Source: Lonicera japonica
Lineage: Eukaryota; Streptophyta; Magnoliopsida; Dipsacales; Caprifoliaceae
Length of the DNA stretch: 64,000 nt
Reading direction: 5' to 3'
NCBI GenBank assembly: GCA_021464415.1
Contig: CM038468.1
Coordinates: 34,336,969 to 34,400,968, forward strand
Shown here: positions 1-11,371 of the stretch, one piece after another
How positions within the stretch are numbered: the first letter of the stretch is position 1
Layout of the letters: each line of letters opens with the position of its first letter
Program-made: the position numbers and the translations under genes
Notes under the pieces: generated by a model
The model's database searches: none
Told to the model about the DNA's origin: nothing
Seen by the model: the letters and a program-made list of their open reading frames with translations, nothing else

Positions 1-970
1 CTATTTTGATTTCTTTGTCGATATACAACCCCGTCCATTTCTACTTAAGTTTTTTTTTCGGATCTTTGGCAGGCTCTCGGATTTCTTTCAAGAGTATATC
101 ATTCTCATGAACACTTTAACTGTTTACTTTATGATTAAAGGCCCAAACGATTCTTGTCTAATAACCTTGGTGGTGATACGTAACTTCTCGTCTAGTTTGT
201 ACCGGGCTTCAACCTATTCGATCTTGCTGGCTTGATTTTCTAATGCCACTCGGAGCGATGGAATCTCTAATTATATTGGGAGGTCAACTTCCATTCTATA
301 AGTGAGAGAGAAAAGGTTGGCCCCTATGGAAACCCTCTATGCAATTTCTCTGGTCAATCTCGAGACCTGTTGGTCATTTTGCTCAAAATGTTCTTCATAT
401 TTTTATTAGCAGACTTGACTACTCCATTGGTCTGCGTTTGTATGGAGAAGATTTATGCCTAGCGGTGTTGTATTCTTCCATAACTGTGTTTGCTGCTCCC
501 TCGAATTGTGTATTATTATTCGAGACAATCTCGTAAAGGACTTCATAACGGTAGATGATATTCCTTCGGATGAACTAAGGCACCTTCTTAGCATTTAGGG
601 TTTTAAAAGATTCTGCTTCGACCCATTTTGTGAAGTAATCTATATCCACTAATATAAATTCATGACCATTGTTGGCTTTGGGTGATATCTTCCCAGTAAT
701 ATCTATCCCCTAGGTGGCGAAGGGTCATGGAGCTGTCACGTTGTATAATTCCCTTGAAGGGAGTTTTTGTGACTTAGAGTAAACTTTGCATTTGTGGTAG
801 TGACGCATATTATCATTACAGTCGCTTTCTAGAGTAGACCAGTAGTACCCTTGTCTAATAATCTTACTAGCTAGCGTATGACCACTCATGTAGGATCCAC
901 AATCTTCTCCTTGTACATTGTTCATCGTTTTAAGGGATTCTCCTTTTATGAGACACCAAAGATGGGTCAT
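1..970 (-). pseudogene. Tat-type integrase remnant (zinc-binding region)
   Basis: The open segment 970-725 reads through an H2C2-type zinc-binding region: GHTLASKIIRQGYYW, then a spacer, then HYHKCKVYSK. This corresponds to the N-terminal integrase finger that follows RNase H in Tat elements. Further towards position 1 the integrase core would follow, but it is broken by stops (a short open piece lies at 594-406). In a living element this domain joins the cDNA into host DNA. Here it is clearly dead. Confidence 0.75.
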
Positions 971-1499
971 ATTATAATTTCTCTTTTATAACCTCTCTGC
1001 ACAGAGTATGAATCTCGATGCTAGTCTTTAGAGTGTAATTCAGGTCTTTTTTTGTTCTGATCTGGATATTTATATTTCTTCAATAGGTTTTAGATGTAGT
1101 AAAACTAGGTGGACATGTCTAACACTTCTTTTTGCTCACACCTAAATGGCCACGCAATAGGCTAGGCTTGATATCTTCTTAACTAATAAAACAATTTATT
1201 TCATCCCTTCCAGGATTTTAATCATCAATACTAAAGTAGCCAATGCATCGGCAAAGCTATTATGAGAACGCTGGATGTAGTAAAACTTATGCCTTCAAAT
1301 TCCTCTGAGAATTCCTCTAGCCAAGTGAGGTTTTCGAAAAGTTGTTCCAAAAGCCTTTATTCTCTTAATACATATCTGAAGTGCGATCTCTAACTCGAAG
1401 ATGCAAGCTTCACATTCGGCCATGTTATTCATGCATAAAAAGTCTTTCTGGTAGAAAAATGGCAAGTGGGTCTAATTGGGAGAGATTAAAAAGATTCCT

Positions 1500-2330
1500 A
1501 TTCTATTGCCATTTTAATTAGCTTTCCTATTAAAATACATATTCCAGTATTCATCGATCTCGAGGTTCATAATGGCTTCATCTAGAAAATCGACTTTTTC
1601 TACGATGTCTCCCAACATCGGATTGTTAGCAAGATAGTCGGTAATTATCTTGCCCTTGACTGACTTCTGGGTCATATAAATGATGTCAAATTTAGAAAAC
1701 ATGAATAATCATTTTGCCATATGGTTCAAAAGAGCAAGCTTCTCAAATAGATACTTTTGTGGGTTGATCTTGAAGGCTAAAATAACTAAACAATGTCAGA
1801 GCTTTTGTGTTACCCAGACTAACGATGCGCATGATTCTTCCAATAGTGTGTAGTTCACCTTATAAGGCGAGAACTTTTTGCTAACATAGTAGATGGCCTG
1901 CTCATTATGAGTGGTGGTAAATGTTGAGCTAGCATTGCCTTAGCGGCTACTCCTATAATTGTTAAATATAATAATAGTAGGACCCCATGATGAGGTAGGT
2001 CTAACACATTGTGGTTGGACAAATAGTCCATAATCTTTTTAAACACATCTTGGCATTGTTCGTCCTATTTTTCTGCTGATGAATTCCTTAAAAGTTTAAA
2101 AATGGGCTCACAAATCTGGGTGAACTGGGAGATGAATATACTGATGTATTGTAGGCTCCCTAAAAATTCTCGAACTTCTTTCTCTATACGAGGTTCTGTC
2201 ATTTCTCGTATATCTTTAACCTTGGCAAGGTCTACCTCGATGCCTTTCTCACTGACGATGTAACCTAAGAACTTGCCTTTTATTATTTTGAATACACACT
2301 TCTAGGGGTAAAGCCTTATTTGGTACTGCT
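1500..2330 (-). pseudogene. RNase H and RT-connection remnant of the Tat element
   Basis: Minus-strand fragments resemble the RT thumb/RNase H part of Tat polyproteins. The segment 2046-1855 lies where the RNase H substrate-handling part is expected, and 1702-1514 starts with FDIIYMTQKSVKGKIITDYLA, a very typical Tat phrase between the RNase H and the second (archaeal-type) RNase H. Frames change between the pieces, so no protein can be made. Confidence 0.7.
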
Positions 2331-2930
2331 AAAGCCTATCAAAGAAAGTCCTAAAAGCTTGAATTTGGCCTTTTCTTTTATTTGATTTAATAATCATATC
2401 ATCTACGTTCACTTCGACTTCTCTATGGATTATATCACAAAAAGTAGCAGTGGGGCCCTTTAATAAGTTGGCCCAACATTCTTCAGCTCGAATGGCATTA
2501 CAATGTAACAGTATGTCCCCCACGGGGTAATATATGTTGTTTTTTTCTTAATGATCATGATGCATCTTGATATAATTGTAGCCGGCGAAACTGTCTACAA
2601 ACGACTTCAGTGCGTGATTGGCTGTATTATATTGAAAATTAGGTCAATGTTGGGTAGTGGATAATCATCTTTAGGACTTGCCGTTTAACCTTGCCATTTT
2701 CTTTAGAAACCGACACAATGTTGGTTAACCAAGAAGGGTAATATATCACCCGTATAAGCCCCACACTTAATTGCTTTATCACTTCTTCTTTCACTTTCGG
2801 AGACCATTTTGGTATAAGCTTTCTAAGCCTCTATTGAACTAGCCTAAATTCTGGTTTAGTAGGGATCTCATGCATAACTATGTTATTGTTCAATTCTAGT
2901 ACGTCTGGGTATGACCAGGCAAAGACTGCA
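2330..2930 (-). pseudogene. Reverse transcriptase remnant of the Tat element
   Basis: The open segment 2523-2329 contains REVEVNVDDMIIKS, the RT palm motif normally written YVDDM, with N in place of Y; the two aspartates fall near 2398-2403. The upstream RT fingers (2930-2530) are recognisable only in broken frames. RT copies the element RNA into DNA. This copy is non-functional. Confidence 0.75.
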
Positions 2931-3479
2931 AAATGGAGTTTTTTTCATTAATAAAAAAGCATTCGAGTACACTTTTAAGTAGTTGTTATACAAGAGTATC
3001 CTCTCTAGTTTTGTTATTTTTAGCAATCTTAATACTACCCCTCATTACACCACCACTCTTTACCTCTTTCCCTTTTCCCTATGAGTGGTGCAGATCAAGT
3101 AAATTGGACCATCTCTAGGGATATCATCTTCTAAGGCCATCACTTCAAAAAGGTATCATATCATTTCTTCATCTTCATCCTCTTCTTTAACCACTAATAT
3201 CTTCTGCTGGAGTGACAACTTAGTAAAGAATGTGTGTATGACCTTTTTCTTGAGATAAAGGTCATATTCATAGAAAATTTTCCATCATGGCATCTTCTTC
3301 CCATTGGTGTTCTTCGAGGGTTCTTAGAAGCAGCAAAAAGGGAAGTTTTCCCATTCCTTGATAAAGAACCCAATTAATAAATTGAAGTCGGGCATTTTCT
3401 TATTCTGATATGGGGTCCAATAATCATATATTTTGTCTTCATTAGGAAGTTGTTACCCGAAACCTTTTATTCTAAACTT

Positions 3480-4330
3480 TTCTACATGCTCTAAGCATAG
3501 AGTATACCCGTCTATCCTCCTCCTAGGCAGACCCTATATAAGTATTTTATCTTTCTTGGCATGTTGGTCACTTTCTTACAGAGGCCAGTAATGTTATTGG
3601 GCGACAGGTAATATATATCCTGAATGGTGAGTGCCTGAGTTCGTTGCTCATAGGAAAAGCCTCCCAATTGTACGCACCGACTGCTTATTCCTAAGACTTG
3701 CAATTCTAACTATGACAAGTTCTTCTTATGATCAACATAAATAGTAACTACTTTCCTTTCGTAAGGTATTTAACCTTCTAATGCATTGAGAAAGGGAGTG
3801 CCCCAATGTCATGTAGCCATGCTTTTCCGAGTAAGATGTTGAAGCGTGATGGGATATTTATTATCTAAACATCAGTTAGGAACACACTAGGGCCAACAAT
3901 AAAGAACCTATGATGGCTCTCCTTGTATTATCATATTATTGGACTGTCACTGTATATAGAGTAAGCTCGGAGTCCAAAATGCCCAGGCAATTGTTCATCT
4001 TTAGAGGGTGAATATTGATGGTGGACCTGTTATCAATAAAAACTTGGGGAATGATTTTCATGTGGGTTTAAACGGTGATGTTGAGGGCTAGACTGTGCTT
4101 CCTCCTGAGTGGAGATAGGTCTTCATCGAAAAAGGATAGGTTTCTTTGAACTGTGAGGGAGCCAATCAACCCTGGTAATTGTTTGAGAGTTAAGTCGGGT
4201 GATATGACCAATTCATCAAAAAGTTTTATCAATGTTGCACGGTGGGGCCTAGAAACAACCATGAGGCCCCAAATTGTTATGTGTGCCCAAGTCTTCTTCA
4301 ACTGCTCCAAGAATATATCGTCTCCTAATT
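3480..4330 (-). pseudogene. Protease/linker remnant of the Tat element
   Basis: The segment 4310-4068 ends with a stretch resembling the phrase that precedes the Tat protease. Just downstream on the same strand (about 4065-3990) a broken frame reads like the aspartic protease entry strand with DNRST in place of the usual D-x-G-S/A. A further small open piece lies at 3703-3512. The active-site glycine is not conserved, so this protease would be dead even without the frameshifts. Confidence 0.5.
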
Positions 4331-4399
4331 GAACAATAAGAATTTTTTTCTCTATCTCAACTGGTGGCTGCTAATAAACTCTTCTCGTTCGGGAGATTT

Positions 4400-6778
4400 G
4401 TTGTATCCACATAGATGCTAAATCTAACGCTATAGAGGTATAGGCTTGATCAATTGGGGCTGGTTTTTCCACAGCTTCGGATCAAGTGAAGGATGGAAGG
4501 AAGGTTTCTGTCATTCAGATTGTCTCCCATCTTTATGGTTTCCTCGGAGTGGCCCTGTGGGGCTCTTTAAATTGTTGATTTAGGTTCCTGGCACCTATTG
4601 CTGTTTCTTTTTCTCTTTTCTTAGACGGTTTTGGGGATATCTTAACCCAGATTTACCGGGATTATTTGTGAGGATGAAGAGATTGGAGATTCCCTTATTA
4701 TATTTTCCAAGGCCTTGCCTAAGTATGAACTTCATCTTTTCCATCCACTGGCTCACTAAGGTGTTGCATATTGGTGTGACTTGGGCTGTTTCTTCCGACG
4801 ACCTAAGGGATAACCTTCTCATTGTATCATTTAACTCATCATCGTCCTTTTTTTTACGATCCTGGCTTGATTTGAGGTACTTGATTTTAATTCGACAAAC
4901 CTTCTTATTATTAATGGTAATAACGATTGGCTAATCGGAACATTATGAGGAAAGCAGGGTCAAAACCTTCTTCTTTAGTAATCAGGGCATTAATGCCAGC
5001 CGTGAGGGCATGGTTAGGGAGTGGGTTGTTAACTATATTGAGGCCTCCCAGTGTGGGAATGGTCCCTGCATTTATAAGATCCTGTATACGGTGCCTAAGA
5101 GCTAGTCACCTTTTTATATTCTGACTAGAGGCCTGATGATAGAGGCAATTCTCATTCATCCTCCACATGCAGGGGATGGAGTTCGGTGGTGGATGTGGGT
5201 TGAGTGGGGCAACAAGACAGTGTTCTATAGTATTTCCAAACTTTTAGTCAAAGTAGTGGAGAACATTCAGCGCCTCGACCATAGTAGGCCAACTAATTTA
5301 TGGCTGTTGTTGTTGCAGTTGTTGTTACTGAAAACGGTTTTGCTGGTATAGGTAGGAGCTTAACTGACTCACAGCCTGAGTAGGCCAACTCATTTATGAT
5401 TGTTATTATTGTTGTTATTATTGCAGTTGCTATTGCTAAAAAGGGTTTTGTTGGTATAGGTAGGAGCTTAAATGACTCACAGCCGAGGTGGCTGTCTTCT
5501 TCCTGGTGTACGAAGCTTTCTTAGACTTAATTTTTCCTTTTCTTGGCCAATTCTTCTTCATCTTGAGATCCATGCTTAGGACGGCCCAGAAGTTTAGGAA
5601 TACATGTTTTCCCATCCAATTGATGAAAATGGGAGTGAAATTCTTCTAGATAATCTCTAACTGCGAGGACATCTACGTAGCCATTTCTCTCTATTAAGTT
5701 ATAAAGTCACTGAAACTTTTTTCTCCTTGTTTGACCATCTCTAAGTGCTTTTGAGTGATCTTCAAATCCTCATTAGACCTATACTTGGTCATAAACTCCT
5801 TGAGTATATCTCCTCATGTCTTGGTGCGATGTCTTTGTAAATCAAAGAAACACCTCATGGTTGTTTTCGTGAGTGTAAGATGGAAGGTTTATGCCAATTC
5901 TAGTTGTCTACAATTTAATACTTACATTGATTGGACATAAGACTGTAGGTGAGTCTTCGGAGGAGTGGTTCCAGTAGACTTAGTGACAGGGGAGCTTGAA
6001 CCTCTGCAGTAATCTGGCTTTTAGGTATAGATAAAAAGTTTTCATATCTGTTATCTCATCTGCCCCTTTCATGGATGAAATACCCTTCTATAGGTCTCCA
6101 TTTATCCTTTAGTTTCCTAAGTTTTTTGTTTTCTTTGGCCGGCTCCTCAGAAGCATCCTTGGTTACTACCGACTTTGCTTAAGTGGCTTGGAGAAGGTTA
6201 AGATAAAAAAAAAATCATTATGGGGGGGGGGGGGGGGGGGGGGGCTATAGAGGCCAAAAGTGAGACAAGTCCCAAGGGGTACTACGCCCAGTGTTGTTCG
6301 GTGGTTCTGGATAAACGGGATCAAGTGGGCGTTGAGGTTGTGGCCAGATGACATGTTCTTTTTGCTATTGATAGTTGGGGCCAAAATATGGGGCCCGTTG
6401 GAACTGATTGTTAGGGTCTGACTAGATAAGACCCAATTGTTGTGGTATTGATCCTCGATTAGGAAGCGACATTTGCTTAGCTACTTTTGCTTCCTGGCTC
6501 GGGTGGTTGCTCTGTAAATTCAAAACTTGTGGATGTGAAGTTTGCCCCTTATTCGGATCTCTGTTTAGTGAAAATAGTTTGAAACCCAGAGGCGCCGTGC
6601 ACTCGACTGAGATCTTGTCCATTTTGACCCTAACATTATGTTGTTCTGTGGTAATGTACTAAAATCTGGTTGACTATCATTAAAAGATGGTGAATCTCTT
6701 CTATGGTGGGCAGAGCCCTTGGTACCTCGAGTAGGTTTGGATCAACGGTTTAATTTTTTGGTCATTAGACGTAGACAT
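4400..6778 (-). pseudogene. Gag remnant of the Tat element
   Basis: The gag region starts at the ATG at 6778 and is soon interrupted by stops. A broken frame between about 5960 and 5650 resembles the retrotransposon gag domain (a stretch with CFFDLQRHRTKTWGDILKEF followed by an arginine-rich segment). The segment 4822-4595 (WMEKMKFILRQGLGKYNKG, then NPGKSGLRY) resembles the gag C-terminal part of Tat elements. Gag would form the virus-like particle. A run of 23 G residues interrupts the middle. Confidence 0.6.
6222..6244. repeat. Poly(G) run, 23 nt
   Basis: A run of 23 consecutive G residues lies inside the decayed gag region. It may be a real mononucleotide expansion or an assembly or sequencing artefact. 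It is G-quadruplex-capable. Confidence 0.9.
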
Positions 6779-7490
6779 GATCAAATTACTTGGTCAAACT
6801 AATCTTCTACTATAATCTCTTCCTGCCCGACCTTCCAGACTGCAGATGTGGGTCTGTATATAACTTTATAGAGTTAAGATAAAGGAATACTAATATGCAA
6901 ACTCAGCTTTATCTAAAGAAGGAAACCATGAAAAAGGAAAAAAAGCAAAAATAAAATTATGGGTGTTTGTAAAGACATATTAACAACTTAAGTGAATTCC
7001 TTGTGGGAGTTTGGAGTAGGTAGCAAAGTGCCCCTTGGGTTATCCTACTTGTCCTTTGCTTTGAAAAACTCATATTTTGATTTTACGAAAATTAGGAATA
7101 TCTATCCACTTTGAGTTGGGGTATGCAGCAAAGATACAATAGTTTTTTTTATCATAAGATTTAGTAAACTAGTTCTGCTAAAAAAAAAAAAAAAAAACGC
7201 CACTATTAGTTTGAGATACCTAGAAAAAAAATAGTAATTTAGAGTATGATTGATTATTTTAAAACTCCAAATCGATACTTCACAATTGCTTTGGCTAACA
7301 TTTCAGTTCTTTAATTGACATTTTTGAAAGGTTGAAACAATAAAATAAAGTTTACTTAATTACACTAAAGATGTGTTTTGGTTTTTTGAAACTCAATTCA
7401 ATGGAGATTGTTTTCAACCGCATTATTTATAGTGTTGATTTATATCAAAATATGAAAATAATAATGTAAACTGTGAATCACTTTTTTTCA
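6779..7490. other. Non-coding leader/LTR-like remnant, no gene
   Basis: Lies upstream (minus-strand sense) of the gag start of the first retrotransposon, so it is probably its untranslated leader and possibly part of a decayed LTR. I could not find a clean LTR boundary or primer site. It holds A-rich runs (18 A near 7180) and no supported gene. Confidence 0.4.
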
Positions 7491-7600
7491 GGGTGATTTT
7501 ATTTTTATCCGCAACTTATTTCCATTAATCTCCACTTTCGGGGTTTGTTAAGTTAATCCATGTTAGCCATTAAGTTTAACCATGAGTTAGGATAGAAAAA
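7491..7600 (+). mobile_element. Solo terminal end of the same MULE family as the 33.7-43.7 kb element
   Basis: Starts with GGGTGATTTTATTTTTATCC, followed about 50 bases later by GTTAAGTTAATCCATGTTAGC and CATTAAGTTTAACC. The left end of the complete MULE starts GGGTGATTTTGTTTCCATCC and continues with GTTAAGTTAATCCATATTACC and TATTAAGTTAATCC. Order and spacing agree, so this is a diverged single end (or the end of a degraded copy). No opposite-facing partner end was found nearby. Confidence 0.6.
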
Positions 7601-10458
7601 AGGGGAAAAAAATTAATGACTTACTCATTTATTAGAATAATTTTTAAGAGGACACTGTTTCTCCTTCCCCTCCCCCGTGGTCAACCACCAAATATATCTG
7701 TATACCTTCACCATAAATGATCCCGAGAAGAGCGTCATTGTCGATGATCACTCCGGACAAATTTTACCTTTGATTAAATGAAAAGTATTTTAAGTACATA
7801 TTATAACATTTGTAAAAATAATTTTCTTTTTTGTTATGTATTTTTTTATATTATGCCGTCACGAGCATTATCCTAGTGACAAAAGAAAGGAATGAGAAAG
7901 ACCTTAAGATTATCCACAATAGGTAGGATATGTAAGATAAATAAGATATATCTAACTTACTGGAGCAAGCAAATGATTGAATTTGGTAGGCTAAAACACT
8001 GTTTTTATAAGATATATGTATGATAAAGTTGATTTTAGATAAGTTTCTTAATATGTGCTATATATGTTGATAAGCGTGGGAGGAGGCACATATTTGTCAT
8101 TGGCGTTTGACGAGTTTTTTTCCCTCAAACGCCAACTAGTTTCTTGTGATATTTTCTTCTCTCTTCCTTCATTCTCTATCCAGATGATCTCTCTCCTAAA
8201 ATATTATAAAATATTTATTATATATCTTTTTCTATTCATATTACTGACATATCATTAATTATTCCAAAATTCAAAGTAAGCTGAATAAATTTATCTTAAT
8301 TATTATATCCAATAGCGGATTTAGGATTTTTTTGAGAGGTGGGCTATGTGAAAGGAAAATGTCAAAATTAAATTGAACAGGTGAAATATAGGAAATATTA
8401 TCGTCGCAAACAAAAAAAAAATATTTCATTATTAATCACATATTTAACTTCAATTAATATTTAAAATTGATAGAAGATTAGGAAGAAAAAAAAAAACAAA
8501 AGAGAAACCAAGAGGGACTAAGAGGGGGTTTGTAAAAAAAATAATTAATGTTAGTTAAGGGATTTGACTCACAATATCTCACTTAACATAAAAATTATAT
8601 ACCACTTGATTTACAAGATCATTATGCAAGTTAAATCTTTTCATGAGTAATGAACTAATATTTTGTAGTAGGGCTCAACTAAACCTTTACTAGTGTTCTA
8701 ATTAATACTGGGGAAAAATTTTTGGGATGGGTTACAGCTCTCCTCGCTCCTCCGTAACACAATAATGGTATTAAATAAAGTTTATGTTTTTGATAGAAAT
8801 ATCTATCTTTAAAAATAGTGGGATATTAAAAAATGGGAGTTGTTTAAAAAATTTTTGCAAATAAATCATGGAATAATATTTTTTGTAAATTAAAGGCCTA
8901 TATATATTTGACTAGATTCTAAACGGAGTGCATCATTAATTTTGTAGTAGATTTTTATATTGTAATTTTTTATAATATCATGCAAAATTAAGTTTACACT
9001 GTATATTTTTGGGCAGATTACTATTTCTATGTATTTAATTGATATTACTTTTGAGTTATTTTAACAAATTACAATTTTAAACATATTTAATTATAAAAAT
9101 ATACATGATAATTTTTTGGGTTATGCAAAGTCAAGTCTGCAGTCCTTATTTTTTAATATTTTATTATATATTGTGGTTTATTTGAAATTGCTTTATATTT
9201 AAACCACTGACATGAAAATATATTTGTTAAAAAATTAAAACAAATCATACAAAACAAATTTGTATTAATTTTTTTGGATTGCAAAGTTAAGTTTACACAA
9301 AACACAATTTTTGTCAAAACTCTCATTTTAAAACACAATTGATAAACCGAGAGTCTATACTAATATGATTAAAAAAATAAGCCTTTATTTCAATAAAAAT
9401 ACTATTCCCTAATTTTTCTCAAAAAACATTGGTGTTTTTACCCATTTTCGGAATAGAAAATAATAATCAAGGACAATTTATAAGTAGTGCTTGTAATAAA
9501 GGGCAATCTTTTTCGGCTATTAGTTTAAAGGACAAATTTAGCAATGATTGACAATATTTTGAATGAAAGATATACATTTTAAATTTTATTTTTCTATTTT
9601 ATTATTTTTATTATTTGGTGTATTTACATTACTAGCCCTCCCTCTATTTAAGGATAATAAACAATATCCTAAATATCTTGCTTTGAATTTTGATCAATTT
9701 AAGATCTAGCAACATTTTTTCGTTTTCGAATGGCTTTAAATATCTTACTTTTAAAAGTCATTATGATAGATATCAAAATAAATTAAATATAGCAACAATA
9801 TTTATTTATAGTATTTCAAAATAATTGTAATTCATAGATATATTAGAGATGGAAAAAAAATTATAAGACATATAAATAACCAATAGATATAATAGAATAG
9901 TAGACATGCATAGATATATATAATATGCAAATATAATAAAAAAATAATTAACATGTTAGTTGATAATTGATAGGCATATTTTAGGTATATCATTTTATTT
10001 TATTTTTATTACATATAGATTTACTTGATAGTTAATAGGCATATTGGACAAATTAATAACATATTTCACCCTTTCAAATATAATTATTTTGTAGGTATTT
10101 TATGTCCTTATTTTTTCTAACATAATGTCTATGTACTAGTTTCAGATATCTTTTTTTATCAACTGTATTGAATATAATTTTTCAATGGACTTATCCAAAT
10201 AATTTATGTTTGGTCAAGTCTTTTGAATCATAACTTGTCATGTTAGATATTTTTAGATGTTTTTAAACTCTATTTGATAATAATATAAAAAAAATTAATT
10301 TAAATGAAAAGATGTATCAAACCCCACCCACAGGCTGAATGGCCACTGCCGACATTAGACATTATTTAATTTTCTTTTTGTTCCTTTCTTTTTTTTTTTT
10401 TGTTCTCTTCCTTTCTTCCTCTGTCTTTTTCTTTTTCTTTCTTTTTGCCGACTGCCGA

Positions 10459-10507
<49 letters not shown>

Positions 10508-11370
10508 ATGGATTAGACGAGCATTACTTGAACCATATTCATCCTCTAATTATCTCTCATTTTACACTTTTTAGATATTTATTTTTGTAGATCTACTTTT
10601 TAATTTTAGATATAAATTAATATTTTAATTAATTACATAATATGAGTTATATTTCTTAATTAATTGTATAATATTAAGTGTATTGCTTGAAGTATTGATT
10701 TATTTTTGAATATTTGATGATTTTAGTTTAACCAATTAAATGCCTAATTTATAATATTAGTTATATTAGGTATTTAGGTGTATTAAAATATCTTTTTGAA
10801 GAGATATTAGTTGCCAAAAGTGTTTTAAGACTCTTATTTATATTAAGTATTACTATTAATGCAATTATGTTTGTGGTTAAATTTGTTCTACTCGGTGATT
10901 AATGTGCTTTAAATATATTTTTGTTTATTTTAAATTTCGCCCCCAGTTGGTTAAATTCCTGGATCTGCTATTATATACACATACATTTGGAGCAACACTC
11001 AAACTATATTATTTACCCATCATAAAAGTCCGTAAGTTTTCATTTGTTCAATATGTTATTTATTTATTTATTTTTCAAATTTGAAATGTATTACATAGAC
11101 CCTTAGATTTGAATTTGAATTTTGGGTCAATCCGAATTCAAAAGCGTCCATGATTGTAGGTAATTTATTTTAATTCAATTTTAACATTCAATATGGGCAT
11201 TTTAGGAATAACACTAATTCATTTAAATTAATTCTAACATTATTCATAATTAATTAAATTTGTATTTTTATTTTTTTATTTTCTCCTCTAAACTAATCCT
11301 TTTAAACTTGTTTCCTTCAATGAAAAGAGAACAAGATATTTGTCCTTTATACCAAAAGACCCTTTCCATA
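7600..11370. other. AT-rich intergenic region, no gene
   Basis: About 3.8 kb of AT-rich DNA with stop codons in all frames and only short chance ORFs. It contains a perfect 10-bp inverted repeat at 8101-8110/8125-8134 (TGGCGTTTGA), a CT microsatellite near 10.46-10.50 kb, and the reading-frame artefacts that the CT run creates. I see no supported gene or intact mobile element. Confidence 0.6.
10462..10499. repeat. (CT)n microsatellite
   Basis: An almost uninterrupted CT dinucleotide run of about 36 bp in a wider T/C-rich tract beginning near 10378. The tract creates a spurious open frame with repeated SL residues. Confidence 0.95.
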
Positions 11371-11371
11371 A

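Larger units (their letters stand above)
1..6778 (-). mobile_element. Decayed Ty3/gypsy retrotransposon, Tat lineage, truncated at window edge
   Basis: Read on the minus strand, the recognisable pieces occur in the order gag, protease, reverse transcriptase, RNase H, integrase zinc finger, which is the Ty3/gypsy order. The wording of the pieces (a gag-pol linker with a stretch ending in HSLALNITV, an RT with VDDMI, an RNase H ending with a ‘YMTQKSVKGKIITDYLA’ type stretch) is that of the Tat lineage as I know it. Every domain is broken by stops and frameshifts, and no piece longer than 81 codons is open. The 5' end of the coding part is the ATG at 6778. The 3' part runs off the window start. 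This is an old, inactive copy. Lineage is from remembered family resemblance, not a search. Confidence 0.85.

Noticed and set aside
10339..10590. Open frame of 83 codons with SLSLSL repeats
   Set aside because: Produced by the CT microsatellite and T-rich flanks; no domain or homology.
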